A stretch of DNA of 40,633 nt from Bacteroidales bacterium (GCA_021740175.1 JAIPAH010000011.1:1-40633), one strand, 5' to 3'. Counted from the stretch's first letter, positions 7,543 to 17,996 are shown. A program made the numbers and translations. The notes: a model not told the origin generated them from the sequence alone.

Positions 7543-10500
7543 ATGATAAATATCTTTAAAAAGTTCTTTGGAACTAAGCAAGAGCGCGACCTTAAAGCAC
7601 TGAATCCTTATGTAGGACAAATCAATCAGGCCTATGCGCAATTGCAATCCTTAACCAACGATGAGCTGCGGAACAAAACGCTTGAATTCAAAAATCAAAT
7701 TGCTGAATATATCAAAGACGAGCAAGAGAAGATTCGGCAGTTGAAGGAGAAAACAAATGAATACGAGACAAGCATTGATGAAAAAGAGGGCATCTACGAG
7801 CAAATTGATAAAATCGAGGATGAAATATACAATAAAAGTCAAAAAGTACTGGAAGACATTCTCCCTGAGGCTTTTGCCATTGTAAAAGAAACCGCCCGGC
7901 GGTTTAAAGAGAATGAAACCATAGAAGTAACCGCCAATGAGCTCGATAAGAAAATTGCTTCCACACGTAATCACGTAGAAATCAAGGGAGATAAAGCTAC
8001 TTATCATAATACATGGGTTGCCGGCGGAAATACCGTAACATGGGATATGATCCATTATGATGTTCAGCTCATAGGTGGCGTGGTTTTACACCAGGGGAAA
8101 ATAGCAGAAATGGCCACCGGCGAGGGAAAAACGCTGGCGGCCACATTACCCATCTACCTGAATGCCCTTGTAGGGAAAGGCGTACATCTTATTACCGTGA
8201 ACGATTATCTGGCTAAAAGAGACAGTGAATGGATGGGAGTTCTTTATGAATTCCATGGCTTAACGGTAGATTGTATTGACAAGCATTCTCCCAACAGCCA
8301 GGAACGAAGAAACGCCTACCATGCCGATATCACTTACGGGACAAACAATGAATTCGGATTCGACTACCTTAGGGACAATATGACCAGCAATCCCGATGAG
8401 CTGGTACAGCGTAAACACCAATATGCTATCGTCGATGAGGTCGATTCTGTACTGATTGATGATGCGCGGACCCCGCTGATCATTTCCGGGCCAACACAGA
8501 AAGATGACACCCAGGAATTCGAAGAATTTAAGCCCACCGTCGAAAAACTTTACAATGAACAGCGAAAGCTGGTCAACAAGATTATCAACGATGCCAAGCA
8601 AACCCTTCAGAATGCCCAGGAAAACTCGGAACAAGAGAAAAAAGGAGGTGAGTTACTTTTTACAGCCTATCGCGGTTTGCCCAAAAATAAAGCCCTGATC
8701 AAGTTCCTGTCAGCTCCGGGAATGAAGACCCTTTTACAAAAAACCGAAAACCTTTACTTGCAGGAGCAGGGCAAAAATATGCACCTCATCGATGATCAGC
8801 TCTTCTTTGTTATTGATGAAAAAAACAATACCATTGATATCAGGGAAAAAGGAATCGACCTGCTGACGGAAATCACCGGCGACCCCGATTTTTATACATT
8901 ACCCGATATCGGGTCCCAACTAGCGGAACTAGAAAATGAAGAGCTGGAAAAAAACGAAAAGCTGGAAAAGAAAAACCAAATGCTTTCGGAATACCAGCTA
9001 AAGGCCGAACGCGTGCACACGGTAAATCAGCTTCTCAAAGCGTATGCGCTCTTCCAGAAAGACGATGAATACGTGGTGATGGACAACCAGGTAAAAATTG
9101 TCGATGAACAAACCGGTCGCATCATGGAGGGGAGGAGATATTCCGACGGCCTGCATCAAGCTATTGAAGCAAAGGAAAACGTCAAAGTGGAAGGGGCTAC
9201 CCAAACCTATGCCACCGTTACGCTACAGAATTATTTCAGAATGTATAACAAGCTGGCCGGGATGACCGGTACTGCCGAAACCGAAGCCGGCGAGTTTTTT
9301 GATATCTATAACCTTGATGTGGTGGTTATTCCCACTAACGAACCGGTTATCCGAGAAGACAAGCAAGACCAAGTGTATAAAACCAAAAAAGAAAAATACA
9401 ACGCTGTCATTGATGAAATTGAGAGGTTGGTCAATATAGGCCGGCCGATACTTGTAGGGACTACGTCGGTAGAAACTTCCGAGCTACTCAGTAAAATGCT
9501 TAAGCGTAAAGCGATACAGCACAATGTCTTGAACGCCAAACTTCACCAAAAAGAGGCCGAAATCGTCGCCCAGGCCGGGAATTCCGGTACGGTTACTATT
9601 GCTACCAATATGGCCGGGCGTGGTACAGACATCAAGCTTACTCCCGAAACACGCGAAGCAGGAGGCTTGGCAATTGTCGGAACGGAAAGGCATGAGTCGA
9701 GGCGAGTTGACCGTCAGCTGCGAGGACGTGCAGGGCGCCAGGGTGATCCCGGTTCGTCGCAATTCTTCGTCTCCCTCGAAGATGATTTGATGAGGATGTT
9801 TGGCTCCGAAAAAATCTCTAAAGTCATGGACCGTATGGGCCTGGAAGAAGGAGAAGTGATTGAGCATAAAATGATTACCAACTCCATAGAACGGGCCCAG
9901 AAAAAAGTAGAGGAAAATAACTTCGGAATCCGTAAGAAATTACTGGAGTATGATGACGTGATGAACTCCCAGCGCGAAGTGATATACAAAAAACGTCGCC
10001 ACGCGCTATATGGGGATCGACTGGCAGTAGATATCGCTAACATGACATATGACCTTGGGGAACATATTATAAGCGAATATCAAGAAAGTGGGGACTTCGA
10101 CGGTTTTGAAATCGAACTGCTTTCCACACTGGCCGTAGAAAATCCTTTCACCTTCGAGGAATTTCAATCGGAAAAAACTGAAAAGCTCTCCCAGCGTCTC
10201 TTTGAAATTGTGTACAACAATTATCAAAATAAAAATCAGCTGATCGCTCAAAAAGCTTACCCGGTCATTAAAGATGTCTATCAAACGCAATCGCATAAAT
10301 ATGAAAACATAGCCATCCCAATCACTGATGGAAATAAAACGATCCAGGCCATTGCGAATTTGAAGAAAGCTTATGAAGACGAGGGACGAGAAGTGGCATT
10401 GGCCATTGAAAAAAGCATAACCCTCGGCACTATCGACAACGCTTGGAAAGATCATCTCCGGGAAATGGACGATCTAAAACAATCGGTCCAAAATGCTACC

Positions 10501-10836
10501 TATGAACAGAAGGACCCCTTACTGGTTTATAAACTGGAGTCCTTTAACCTGTTCCAGCAAATGTTGCAAAAAATCAACAAAGACATTGTTTCATTCCTTA
10601 TTCGTTCCCGTTTACCCCTCCAGGAAAAAGAGGATGTACAGGAAGCCAAGCGCCCGGAAACCGATTTATCGGATCTCGAGGAAGGACGTTCCGATCTTTT
10701 GTCGCAATCGAATAGCAACACACAGCAACAGCAGGTTACCCAGCCGATTAAGACGGAAAAGAAAGTGGGCCGGAATGACCCCTGTCCCTGTGGCAGTGGT
10801 TTGAAATATAAAAAATGTCATGGTAAAAATCAGTAA
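7543..10836 (+). CDS. secA: Preprotein translocase ATPase SecA
   Basis: SecA is the cytoplasmic motor that pushes unfolded preproteins through SecYEG. The 1,097-residue length is typical of Bacteroidota, longer than the about 900 of E. coli because of lineage insertions, here charged segments around residues 60-110 and 330-500. Walker A lies in MATGEGKT (GEGKT at 193-197) and Walker B in [10 protein letters not shown] (Asp298, Glu299). The helicase-like motifs [21 protein letters not shown] and [13 protein letters not shown] follow. The C-terminus ends in a zinc motif, CPCGSG...KKCHG, with Cys1081, Cys1083, Cys1092 and His1093. The stop overlaps the next start in TAATG, coupling a lipoprotein gene to it. 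Confidence 0.98.
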   Translation: MINIFKKFFGTKQERDLKALNPYVGQINQAYAQLQSLTNDELRNKTLEFKNQIAEYIKDEQEKIRQLKEKTNEYETSIDEKEGIYEQIDKIEDEIYNKSQKVLEDILPEAFAIVKETARRFKENETIEVTANELDKKIASTRNHVEIKGDKATYHNTWVAGGNTVTWDMIHYDVQLIGGVVLHQGKIAEMATGEGKTLAATLPIYLNALVGKGVHLITVNDYLAKRDSEWMGVLYEFHGLTVDCIDKHSPNSQERRNAYHADITYGTNNEFGFDYLRDNMTSNPDELVQRKHQYAIVDEVDSVLIDDARTPLIISGPTQKDDTQEFEEFKPTVEKLYNEQRKLVNKIINDAKQTLQNAQENSEQEKKGGELLFTAYRGLPKNKALIKFLSAPGMKTLLQKTENLYLQEQGKNMHLIDDQLFFVIDEKNNTIDIREKGIDLLTEITGDPDFYTLPDIGSQLAELENEELEKNEKLEKKNQMLSEYQLKAERVHTVNQLLKAYALFQKDDEYVVMDNQVKIVDEQTGRIMEGRRYSDGLHQAIEAKENVKVEGATQTYATVTLQNYFRMYNKLAGMTGTAETEAGEFFDIYNLDVVVIPTNEPVIREDKQDQVYKTKKEKYNAVIDEIERLVNIGRPILVGTTSVETSELLSKMLKRKAIQHNVLNAKLHQKEAEIVAQAGNSGTVTIATNMAGRGTDIKLTPETREAGGLAIVGTERHESRRVDRQLRGRAGRQGDPGSSQFFVSLEDDLMRMFGSEKISKVMDRMGLEEGEVIEHKMITNSIERAQKKVEENNFGIRKKLLEYDDVMNSQREVIYKKRRHALYGDRLAVDIANMTYDLGEHIISEYQESGDFDGFEIELLSTLAVENPFTFEEFQSEKTEKLSQRLFEIVYNNYQNKNQLIAQKAYPVIKDVYQTQSHKYENIAIPITDGNKTIQAIANLKKAYEDEGREVALAIEKSITLGTIDNAWKDHLREMDDLKQSVQNATYEQKDPLLVYKLESFNLFQQMLQKINKDIVSFLIRSRLPLQEKEDVQEAKRPETDLSDLEEGRSDLLSQSNSNTQQQQVTQPIKTEKKVGRNDPCPCGSGLKYKKCHGKNQ

Positions 10837-11261
10837 TGAGACTTAAAATCACCATAGGATTAATAGCTGTTATTGTCATTCTCTTCTCCGGATGTTTTGA
10901 TAGAGATGGAGGAGAGAATGCCCCCTATACCTATACAATGAATGAGCAAATTATTAATCCCCCCGATAGTTTCAGGATAGTAATGAATCTCAGGCCCAAC
11001 AATCCTGTGCGTACGTTTTTCGAAGATAGTATCAATAGTGTATGGAAAATTAATAAGCAACAAGCTTCGAACAGACTGGTTTGGATGAAAAGAACGGACT
11101 CGAGTGAACGATTTTATATAAATCAGGATACTTTGGGACTAAAAGCAAATATTCAATATCAAATTTTCGGCAGTAACAACCATTATGAGCAACAAAGAAC
11201 CGTTTATGTAAAATTTATTCGTCTGCCATTAGACTATGAAACGTTTCCCAACAAATTTTGA
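10836..11261 (+). CDS. Putative lipoprotein translationally coupled to secA
   Basis: The 141-residue product has a lipoprotein signal with a hydrophobic segment at 5-17 and lipobox LFSGC (Cys20). The mature part begins with a DRDGG linker, as is common for outer-membrane-directed lipoproteins, then contains several beta-like stretches (FRIVMNLRP, IQYQIFGSNNHYEQQRTVYVKFI). I do not recognise the family. The start codon shares one base with the secA stop (TAATG), so translation is probably coupled. This position suggests an envelope or secretion-related role, but that is inference only. Confidence 0.7.
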   Translation: MRLKITIGLIAVIVILFSGCFDRDGGENAPYTYTMNEQIINPPDSFRIVMNLRPNNPVRTFFEDSINSVWKINKQQASNRLVWMKRTDSSERFYINQDTLGLKANIQYQIFGSNNHYEQQRTVYVKFIRLPLDYETFPNKF

Positions 11262-11582
11262 AACCGGACACTCCTGCCTATGCTCTAACTCACCAGAGAA
11301 TCCGGCATTTTTTTACATCGCTCGGTGGCAACCTAAAGAATGAATGCCATAACGGGACATTCGCATTCTGAATGGAGATACCGACAACTTGTTTTTTACG
11401 ATGACCCAATATTAAGGATGAATCCCTATTCCACTGAGAAACATATTTTGTTCCTCCCATCAATAACATTTCTATTGAAAAGAATCAAAACCTCATTTTT
11501 ACTTCAGGAAAATAGAATAGCTCATTCGCCCATATTATGACAGGAATTATTAATTTTGTTATGATCTATCAATAAAGACAAC
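11262..11582. other. Intergenic region before pyrH
   Basis: These 321 bp contain no convincing gene. A 66-codon open frame at 11340-11540 has no family resemblance. A weak GC hairpin (CCGGA near 11264 with TCCGG near 11300, followed by seven T residues) may terminate the secA transcript. A pyrH -7 box lies at the downstream end. Confidence 0.4.
11551..11558 (+). promoter_or_regulatory. Candidate pyrH -7 box
   Basis: TAATTTTG matches TAnnTTTG and lies 24 bp before the pyrH ATG. A -33 TTG is not evident. Confidence 0.45.
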
Positions 11583-12290
11583 ATGGAATACAGGAGAATA
11601 CTACTTAAGCTTAGCGGAGAGGCCCTTATGGGGGAAAATGAGTATGGAATCAATTCCGAAAGATTAGCACAATACGCCGAAGACATCCGGGAATTAACCA
11701 AAGAAGGTATTGAAGTAGCCATAGTCATCGGGGGCGGTAATATCTACCGCGGAATGGAGGGCACGGCTGTGGGCATGGATCGCGTTCAGGGAGATTACAT
11801 GGGGATGTTAGCCACCGTAATTAATAGTATGGCCCTGCAGGGTGCATTGGAAAAGGCATCGGTTAAAGTAAAGCACCTGGGCGGGTTAGAAATTGCTCCC
11901 ATCAATGAAACAATGAATCGCCGCACGGCCATAGAATATCTTAACCAAAAGATGGTGACAATCATCAGCGGGGGAACAGGGAATCCCTATTTCACAACCG
12001 ACTCGGCATCTGCTCTAAGGGCCGTGGAAACCCGGGCGGATGTTCTGCTCAAAGGCACGCGCGTGGACGGCGTTTATTCAGAAGACCCCGAAACCAATCC
12101 CGAAGCAAAAAAATATACAACACTTACTTTCGATGAAGCGTATTCCAAAGGATTAAAGATTATGGACCTTACGGCCTTTACTTTGTGTAAGCAAAATCAT
12201 ATCCCGATTCTTGTTTTTGACATGAACAAACCGGGCAATCTCTTGAAAGCAATCAAAAATCCCGAAAAGGGAACGCTGGTGCATACCTAA
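11583..12290 (+). CDS. pyrH: UMP kinase
   Basis: The 235-residue amino-acid-kinase-fold protein has the bacterial UMP kinase motifs: LKLSGEALMG near the N-terminus, VIGGGNIYRG for phosphate binding, DYMGMLATVINSMALQ in the UMP/GTP-sensing helix, and GTGNPYFTTDSASALRA followed by KGTRVDGVYSEDP. It phosphorylates UMP to UDP with ATP as a hexamer, feeding pyrimidine nucleotide synthesis. The length is normal. frr follows after 73 bp, the common pyrH-frr arrangement, although a possible frr promoter lies between them. Confidence 0.97.
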   Translation: MEYRRILLKLSGEALMGENEYGINSERLAQYAEDIRELTKEGIEVAIVIGGGNIYRGMEGTAVGMDRVQGDYMGMLATVINSMALQGALEKASVKVKHLGGLEIAPINETMNRRTAIEYLNQKMVTIISGGTGNPYFTTDSASALRAVETRADVLLKGTRVDGVYSEDPETNPEAKKYTTLTFDEAYSKGLKIMDLTAFTLCKQNHIPILVFDMNKPGNLLKAIKNPEKGTLVHT

Positions 12291-12331
12291 CTTTATTACA
12301 TGATGTGTGCTTTGTTAGATGTTAATTTTAT

Positions 12332-12339
12332 TACATTTG
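12332..12339 (+). promoter_or_regulatory. Candidate frr -7 box
   Basis: TACATTTG fits TAnnTTTG, 24 bp before the frr ATG. A TTG lies 17 bp upstream of it, slightly closer than ideal. It would allow frr transcription independent of pyrH. Confidence 0.45.
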
Positions 12340-12363
12340 TGAATAAACCAAAAAAGTAAAGCC

Positions 12364-12927
12364 ATGAATGAAGAAGCTCAAATGTGCCTTGATGAGGCCA
12401 AAGAAAGTATGAAAAGTTCTTTAGATCACCTGAAACAACAAATAAAGGTGTTACGTACGGGAAAAGCCAATCCGAATATGCTATCGGGAATTACAGTAGA
12501 TTATTACGGTGCGCGAACCCCGCTTGAACAAATGGCTAACATTACTACCCCTGATGCAAGGCAAATTGTCGTCCAACCGTTTGATAAAAGTGTGCTGAAA
12601 AACATCCTCAAAGAAATACAAGCTGCTAATTTAGGGTTCAATCCCCAGGACGACGGAGAGTTGATTCGTATTAAGGTACCTGAATTAACGGAAGAACGCA
12701 GGAAAGACCTCGTAAAAAGAGCGAAGCAGGAAGGAGAAGATGCCAAAGTAAGTATCAGGGGGGCACGCAAAGAAGCTAAAAATACTGCTAAACAGCTTAA
12801 AAACGAAGGCCTTTCGGAAGACGAAGAAAAACAACTCGAAGATGAAATCCAGAAACTGACAGATAAATATACATCGAAAGTGGATGAGATTATTGAACAA
12901 AAAGAAAAGGAGATTATGGAATTCTAA
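12364..12927 (+). CDS. frr: Ribosome recycling factor
   Basis: The 187-residue protein has the RRF shape: an N-terminal helix with LRTGKANPNMLSGITVDYYGARTPLEQMANI, the beta domain with DARQIVVQPFDKS, and a long C-terminal helix bundle with PELTEERRKDLVKRAKQEGEDAKVSIRGARKEA. It splits post-termination ribosomes together with EF-G. The length and motifs are normal. It follows pyrH on the same strand and is followed by a clear terminator. Confidence 0.97.
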   Translation: MNEEAQMCLDEAKESMKSSLDHLKQQIKVLRTGKANPNMLSGITVDYYGARTPLEQMANITTPDARQIVVQPFDKSVLKNILKEIQAANLGFNPQDDGELIRIKVPELTEERRKDLVKRAKQEGEDAKVSIRGARKEAKNTAKQLKNEGLSEDEEKQLEDEIQKLTDKYTSKVDEIIEQKEKEIMEF

Positions 12928-13032
12928 TTCCGGAAAGCTTTCATTATCAGAAATTGAATACTTTACTCCATTACTTAACTTAAACCAACTAAAACTACTA
13001 CTTTACCAAAAGGTGTATTCAATTTCTTTGAT

Positions 13033-13061
13033 AAAAATACCGGTAATTCACCGGTATTTTT
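13033..13061. terminator. Bidirectional intrinsic terminator between frr and the AI-2E permease
   Basis: A perfect stem AAAAATACCGGT / ACCGGTATTTTT with a 5-nt loop is followed by a T run on the plus strand and preceded by A residues that give a T run on the minus strand. It lies between convergent genes and can serve both. Confidence 0.88.
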
Positions 13062-13071
13062 TTTTCCTTAC

Positions 13072-14169
13072 TTAAATATTCTTTGTGATTTGCTGTACCA
13101 AACGGCTATTATACAGAAATTGCTTGGCAATAATCCGCAAGACAGTGTATGCCGGAATAGCCAAAACCATCCCGACAACACCCGCCATAGACCCGGCTAT
13201 CATAATAACCAAAAAGATTTCGAGAGGGTGAGCTTTTACACTATTCGAATAAATCCAGGGCTGGAGGACCATATTATCAACAAAATTAGCTCCGGCAAAA
13301 GTTCCGATAATCGTAACTATCAACGTAAAAACATCGCTATAAGCTCCACCAACACTCAAAAAAGTCATCGTTCCTATGACAACCCCTAAAATGGCTCCTA
13401 TAACCGGGCCAAGGTAAGGGATGATATTCATTATTCCCCCAAAGAACCCAATAAGGAAAGCATTTTTCACACCAAATATCGTTAGCCCGGTACTAATTAA
13501 TGTCACCATAATAGTCAACTCAATCAAAAGGCCCACAAAATAACGCGATAAAAGGCGGCGCGAATCACTGAGAATTTTCCTGCCTTCTTCCTGGTATTTC
13601 AAAGGAATCAAAAGCAAAATACCATTAAAAAATAAATCTTCTTCTTTTAAAAAGAAAAAGGTAATAAAAAGAACGGCAAAAACTCCTATGAACAGGTTAC
13701 CGGCCAGGTCCAGCACATTTCTGAAAATGTCGGAAAAAGTGGCAAAACTAACAACCGACTCGAAATTTTTGATAATCACCGTTTCAAAAGACTCCTTCTC
13801 TCTCAAGAAGTTGTATTGCACCAAAAATTCCTGCAAATCAGCCATTGGCTTTTCCAGGGAATCGGTCACTTCTTCCAGGTTGATTTGAGAAATCATCTCG
13901 GCCTGGTTTGCAATCAGCGGCACTATTATGCTTATCAGTCCCCCGATAACCACTATAATGATGATCAAGGCCAAGAGCGAATTGATGAAATGGGGGAACT
14001 TCCATTGCTTTATCCTGATTTTATTCAGGAGTTTCACCAGCGGATTACCCATAATGGATAGTACGGCAGCAATCAGAACATAAGTCACTATATTGGAAAA
14101 CCGCCATGCCAAAAAAGCAATAAGGGCTATTACTACGGCCGATACTATGATACGGGTTATGTTGTTCAT
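13072..14169 (-). CDS. AI-2E family transporter (permease), copy 1
   Basis: This 365-residue membrane protein has about eight predicted helices: several near the N-terminus (8-40, 60-80), a long soluble-looking segment at about 90-145, then helices at about 165-185, 210-245, 250-275 and 290-345. The motif FGGIMNIIPYLGPVIGAILG near 245-265 is diagnostic for the AI-2E/YhhQ-PerM family. Members act as exporters or sodium/proton-coupled carriers of varied substrates; the substrate here is unknown. A second family member lies on the opposite strand at 16747-17886, on the other side of a DUF5686 gene. Confidence 0.88.
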   Translation of the reverse strand: MNNITRIIVSAVVIALIAFLAWRFSNIVTYVLIAAVLSIMGNPLVKLLNKIRIKQWKFPHFINSLLALIIIIVVIGGLISIIVPLIANQAEMISQINLEEVTDSLEKPMADLQEFLVQYNFLREKESFETVIIKNFESVVSFATFSDIFRNVLDLAGNLFIGVFAVLFITFFFLKEEDLFFNGILLLIPLKYQEEGRKILSDSRRLLSRYFVGLLIELTIMVTLISTGLTIFGVKNAFLIGFFGGIMNIIPYLGPVIGAILGVVIGTMTFLSVGGAYSDVFTLIVTIIGTFAGANFVDNMVLQPWIYSNSVKAHPLEIFLVIMIAGSMAGVVGMVLAIPAYTVLRIIAKQFLYNSRLVQQITKNI

Positions 14170-14181
14170 ATCTCAAACAAT

Positions 14182-14197
14182 CAAAGATACAAAATTA
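14182..14197 (-). promoter_or_regulatory. Two overlapping -7-like boxes before the minus-strand AI-2E gene
   Basis: On the minus strand TATCTTTG (14182-14189) and TAATTTTG (14190-14197) both fit TAnnTTTG, just upstream of the gene starting at 14169. Either could give a short leader. No clear -33 element was identified. Confidence 0.4.
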
Positions 14198-14212
14198 ATT
14201 GGGGCTCCTCTT

Positions 14213-16612
14213 TTAATTAAATAAAAAGGTTAGACTTAAATTAACAGCAAAATTATCTTTAAAATTCTCCAGTTGATAAGGGCCATACCTGTAGAAAAAC
14301 CCCACTCCTATTCCAGTAAAATCAGTCTTCAATAAATCGGCGAGAAGCACACCGCTTTCGAAATATCCTTTATCGGGCGTTTTAAAAGCAATTTCTTTAT
14401 GGTTTTGTTTTTGCTCCAACTCTCCTGTCATCATATTGTGATGAAGGGAAATGGAAGGCGAAAAGAAACGGCTGCTAATCAGCAAATCCCTGAAATCATG
14501 TTTCAGGTACAAAGCCACAAACCGGTTTGTCAGAAACTCTGTGGGCCTCATGGTAGAAAAACTGAAGGGAGTAAACAAGGTAAAATTACCGTAACTACCT
14601 CTTCCCTGAAACAAAGCGGGATAAGGCACATCGCTATCCACATGTCCGGCCTTAATCTTGTATTGAGTCTCACCAATCAATGTGGAGGGTATGCTGTGTT
14701 CCCACTCAAGCCTCCATTTGGAATAACCGTAGTCCCCTTCCAAAAAACCATCCAGCCCTCGTGCATAATGAAGCTTCACAATGGGATAGTCTGTTCCAAG
14801 AGAGACAAGTGAATTTTGGCTTTTCACAAACGTTTCATCGAAAGCGAAGCGAATCGAGGAACCTAGTTCGGTAAATGAAAAAATGTCTCTTTCCGGGTCT
14901 TTTGAAAAATTATAATCATAAGTGGGTTCATGGTCAGCTTTTTCAAGTGTAAGGCTAAGATCCGTAAAAGGCAAAGGATGCACATCTAACGTAACCTGAT
15001 GAGCCTTTTTTTGATCATAACGCTCCAACAATAGTTGCCTGTAAGACGTAGGGTCAAAGACCGATTTTTGTGTTTCGTCCGAAAACTCTGCCGGCTGCTC
15101 CAAATCTTTCGAATAACGGTAAGAAAAAGCATTGCGCTTTAACCTGTCGAAAAACACCGTAGCATGCCCGCCATACTTGAAACGCTCGTCTTTAAAACCA
15201 TATCCCCCATAGCCTCCTATTTCCAGGCGACGGGAAAATTCTTCATTAGTAACTAATTCCATTCCACCGTAAAACCCTTCATGTTTATTGTAACGCAGCA
15301 AACTGTTAATCGGAATATTAAAGAACTTAAAAGGAATTTTCCCCTTAGTTAAGGCCAGGATGGATTTGGCCCTACGGTCAAAATTTTCGGCCTTGCCCAG
15401 ACTGTCGATTACCCGGTAAGTCTCCTTTTCTTTTTCCGTAATGCGGGTTTTACGGTATTTAGCCAAAGAGTCATGACCTTTCTCAAAAGCATCGGGACGT
15501 ATATCAACAGCGATTTCCCTGGGAATCTTCTCCCGGATTTCTTCATTAATGGATATTTCCGTCAGGTATCTTTTCCCTTTTCCCATTATATTTATCCCGT
15601 TAACCGTAACATTCCCCATGAAAAGCTCTGTACTCAACTGAACAGGGAACCAATATTCCCCTCCAATCAAATCATATTGCTGCTCAATTTTTATGTTTAT
15701 CCCCGTCTTATCAGCTGTAGCCGGCACAGCTTTAATGTTTTGCAGTGCCCATTTATTGGTATTAACATACAACATCCCCTTCAGCCCATCGAAATTTGTT
15801 CCTTGGCGGGGAGCATAGGTAATGATAAAAGTGGTATCAGGGGATCTTTCTTGCATAAGGGTGTCTTTTATGCGGTATTGATATTTTGAAACCGCTCTTG
15901 AGGCGATAGGGCTTACATAATTCTTATCCAGGATATTGATTTTATCCCGGTAAAAACTACCGGATTGAAGCTGCGAAATCAAAACAACAAAAATAGGATT
16001 CTCAAACCCTGAACTCCGCGAGGCGATAACCTTTTCATGCTTTTTTCCCGGTTTTTTATACCGTGTACGGGTTACACTCTCGCTGATAAAAAAGTGCTGT
16101 TTCTCAATGAACTTCTTAATTTTTTGAAAAGAAGTATCACTCTCCAAACGGTCTTTGTATTTTTCGAGACTGTCGGGATGAATCGTTAAAAGCATTTTAT
16201 CATAGGCTTCATGGCGGTAAGAACTATAATTAGCCGGATCATTACGCTTTTTATGATCAATCACATTACGAATCATTCGCAAAGCAGGGTTTGGACCGGC
16301 TTCCACCACTACTTCATCCAATGTATAAGTTTTCGGCTGAAGATAGATATGGAGGTTTTCCGTTTTTTGGGGTTTAACGGTTTTGGTTTTATACCCTACA
16401 TAGCTTATCTTTAAAGCATCGGGAGGCGTTTGAGTTTCGATTGTAAAACGTCCGTCAATGTCGCTGGTTACACCCTTATGGGAGCTGTAAACGACATTGG
16501 CAAATGCAATGGGTTCTTCCGTACGGGCATCCAAAACTTTGCCCGATAAAGTTTGACCGATTAATTGGAAATGCCAAAATAAAAGTAAAGAGAGAATAAA
16601 GATTAACCGCAT
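14213..16612 (-). CDS. DUF5686 outer-membrane protein with carboxypeptidase-regulatory-like domain
   Basis: From the ATG at 16612 the product has 799 residues and begins with a clean signal peptide (MRLIFILSLLLF...). An upstream ATG at 16687 would bury this signal behind 25 extra residues and is less likely. The first mature domain is a carboxypeptidase-regulatory-like beta-sandwich (LSGKVLDARTEEPIAFANVVY...DGRFTIET...ISYVGYKTKTV). The rest matches DUF5686, with PGKKHEKV, SPIASRAVSKYQYRIKDTL and a beta-strand-rich C-terminus ending in alternating aromatic residues and LSLTFLFN, like a beta-barrel terminus. Such proteins are Bacteroidota-specific and of unknown function. It lies in front of an AI-2E permease on the same strand (43-bp gap). 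Confidence 0.88.
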   Translation of the reverse strand: MRLIFILSLLLFWHFQLIGQTLSGKVLDARTEEPIAFANVVYSSHKGVTSDIDGRFTIETQTPPDALKISYVGYKTKTVKPQKTENLHIYLQPKTYTLDEVVVEAGPNPALRMIRNVIDHKKRNDPANYSSYRHEAYDKMLLTIHPDSLEKYKDRLESDTSFQKIKKFIEKQHFFISESVTRTRYKKPGKKHEKVIASRSSGFENPIFVVLISQLQSGSFYRDKINILDKNYVSPIASRAVSKYQYRIKDTLMQERSPDTTFIITYAPRQGTNFDGLKGMLYVNTNKWALQNIKAVPATADKTGINIKIEQQYDLIGGEYWFPVQLSTELFMGNVTVNGINIMGKGKRYLTEISINEEIREKIPREIAVDIRPDAFEKGHDSLAKYRKTRITEKEKETYRVIDSLGKAENFDRRAKSILALTKGKIPFKFFNIPINSLLRYNKHEGFYGGMELVTNEEFSRRLEIGGYGGYGFKDERFKYGGHATVFFDRLKRNAFSYRYSKDLEQPAEFSDETQKSVFDPTSYRQLLLERYDQKKAHQVTLDVHPLPFTDLSLTLEKADHEPTYDYNFSKDPERDIFSFTELGSSIRFAFDETFVKSQNSLVSLGTDYPIVKLHYARGLDGFLEGDYGYSKWRLEWEHSIPSTLIGETQYKIKAGHVDSDVPYPALFQGRGSYGNFTLFTPFSFSTMRPTEFLTNRFVALYLKHDFRDLLISSRFFSPSISLHHNMMTGELEQKQNHKEIAFKTPDKGYFESGVLLADLLKTDFTGIGVGFFYRYGPYQLENFKDNFAVNLSLTFLFN

Positions 16613-16726
16613 TATGCTAAAAGATTTTATAATTTTGAACGTTATGAAAGATAAAACAAATATTTTGTGATAAAACGCAAACATCATATCAAATTAACAA
16701 ACCAAATGCTCAATCAGTTTGTTAAA

Positions 16727-16734
16727 CAAAAGTA
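16727..16734 (-). promoter_or_regulatory. Candidate -7 box for the DUF5686 gene
   Basis: The minus-strand sequence TACTTTTG fits TAnnTTTG. Transcription would begin near 16719, giving a leader of about 105 nt to the preferred ATG at 16612 or about 30 nt to the alternative at 16687. Confidence 0.35.
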
Positions 16735-16746
16735 CAGCATTTATAA

Positions 16747-17886
16747 ATGAAAGAATTTCCTTTTATAGCAAAAATTACATTTGGATTAATATTTATAATC
16801 CTTTTTTTCTACTCTATTATTGTGGCCAAGCATCTTTTAATGGTTCTCACCCTGGCTATTCTGTTCAGTTACCTGCTTTTCCCATTGGTGGCAAGACTTG
16901 AGATGATTCATTTTCCGCGTTTTTTGGCGAACCTTGTCGCTATCCTTCTTTTGCTGGCCATCTTTTCCGGAGTTATTTTCCTGATGTATAAGCAAGTGGA
17001 GACGCTTTTGGGGGATTTACCCCTTTTAAAAAGAAAAGCCCTCGAGAATATTGACCAACTAGAGGTAGCCATCGAATCATGGACAGGCCTTGAAGTACAA
17101 AAGCAACATCTGTGGCTTAAAGAAAATGTAAACAACCTGTTCGAATCGGGGAGCAACTTTCTGAAGGTCACTTTTACGGCAACTACAAGCACGATAGTCA
17201 AAATGCTGTTACTCCCGGTCTTTATCTACTACATGCTGTTTTACCGGCAAAAATTTTTCATATTCCTGCTGCGCATAATTCCTAAGGACAAAAAAACGAT
17301 TACCGCTCAAATCCTGAAAAAAATCTCCCAAATGGTGCAGCGTTACATCGGGGGCGTCTTTATAGTAGTGGTGGTGCTTTCGATAATTAACTCGCTTGGA
17401 CTTTATATGGTCGGTTTAAAATACCCTATCATTTTTGGAATTATTTCAGCCTTTTTCAATTTCATACCCTACTTCGGAACATGGATAGGAGCTTCCATCC
17501 CCTTTGGTTTCGCCTTGCTTACAGGCGACAGCATCAATCTGGCGGTAGGGGTGCTTATACTCTTTGCGGCCATTCAGTTTACCGAGAATAACATCCTCAC
17601 CCCCAATATCACCGGAGGTTATGTGGATATAAATCCCTTAATCACTATCCTGAGCATCATTGTAGGAGGTATGGTCTGGGGTGTGGTCGGTATGTTCGTC
17701 GTCTTACCGGTGATGGCCACCATCAAAATTATTTGCGAATACACTCCTGATATGCACGCAGTAGCTTACCTTATCAGCAACCAGCAGGAAAGAAAGTACC
17801 TGGTAAGAAAGCGCCGCTTTTACCTGATATGGAGCAGGATGAAGGCCCGATACGGTAAATTATTCAGAATCAAAACGGAAAAATAA
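16747..17886 (+). CDS. AI-2E family transporter (permease), copy 2
   Basis: The 379-residue integral membrane protein has the AI-2E family layout: N-terminal helices (8-27, 30-47, 57-77), an amphipathic region at about 80-140, then helices around 150-170 and 195-345. The diagnostic segment FFNFIPYFGTWIGASIPFG is followed by LAVGVLILFAAIQFTENNILTPNI, where the N-x-x-P pair is typical. The C-terminal tail is basic (KYLVRKRRFYLIWSRMKARYGK). The substrate is unknown. It is divergent from the DUF5686 gene and is clearly diverged from the other AI-2E protein, so these are old paralogues and not a recent duplication. Confidence 0.88.
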   Translation: MKEFPFIAKITFGLIFIILFFYSIIVAKHLLMVLTLAILFSYLLFPLVARLEMIHFPRFLANLVAILLLLAIFSGVIFLMYKQVETLLGDLPLLKRKALENIDQLEVAIESWTGLEVQKQHLWLKENVNNLFESGSNFLKVTFTATTSTIVKMLLLPVFIYYMLFYRQKFFIFLLRIIPKDKKTITAQILKKISQMVQRYIGGVFIVVVVLSIINSLGLYMVGLKYPIIFGIISAFFNFIPYFGTWIGASIPFGFALLTGDSINLAVGVLILFAAIQFTENNILTPNITGGYVDINPLITILSIIVGGMVWGVVGMFVVLPVMATIKIICEYTPDMHAVAYLISNQQERKYLVRKRRFYLIWSRMKARYGKLFRIKTEK

Positions 17887-17996
17887 CACTCTTTTCGAAA
17901 TATCGGTTTTTTTGAAAAAATTAAGCAACTTTTTCATTGAACTTAACATTACTTAATAAAAAAGATATTCCAATCTATCGATAAACCTTCAAAAAG

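Noticed and set aside
11340-11540. 66-codon open frame between the lipoprotein gene and pyrH
   Set aside because: No family resemblance, no promoter and odd composition; it ends in the pyrH promoter region. Treated as non-coding.
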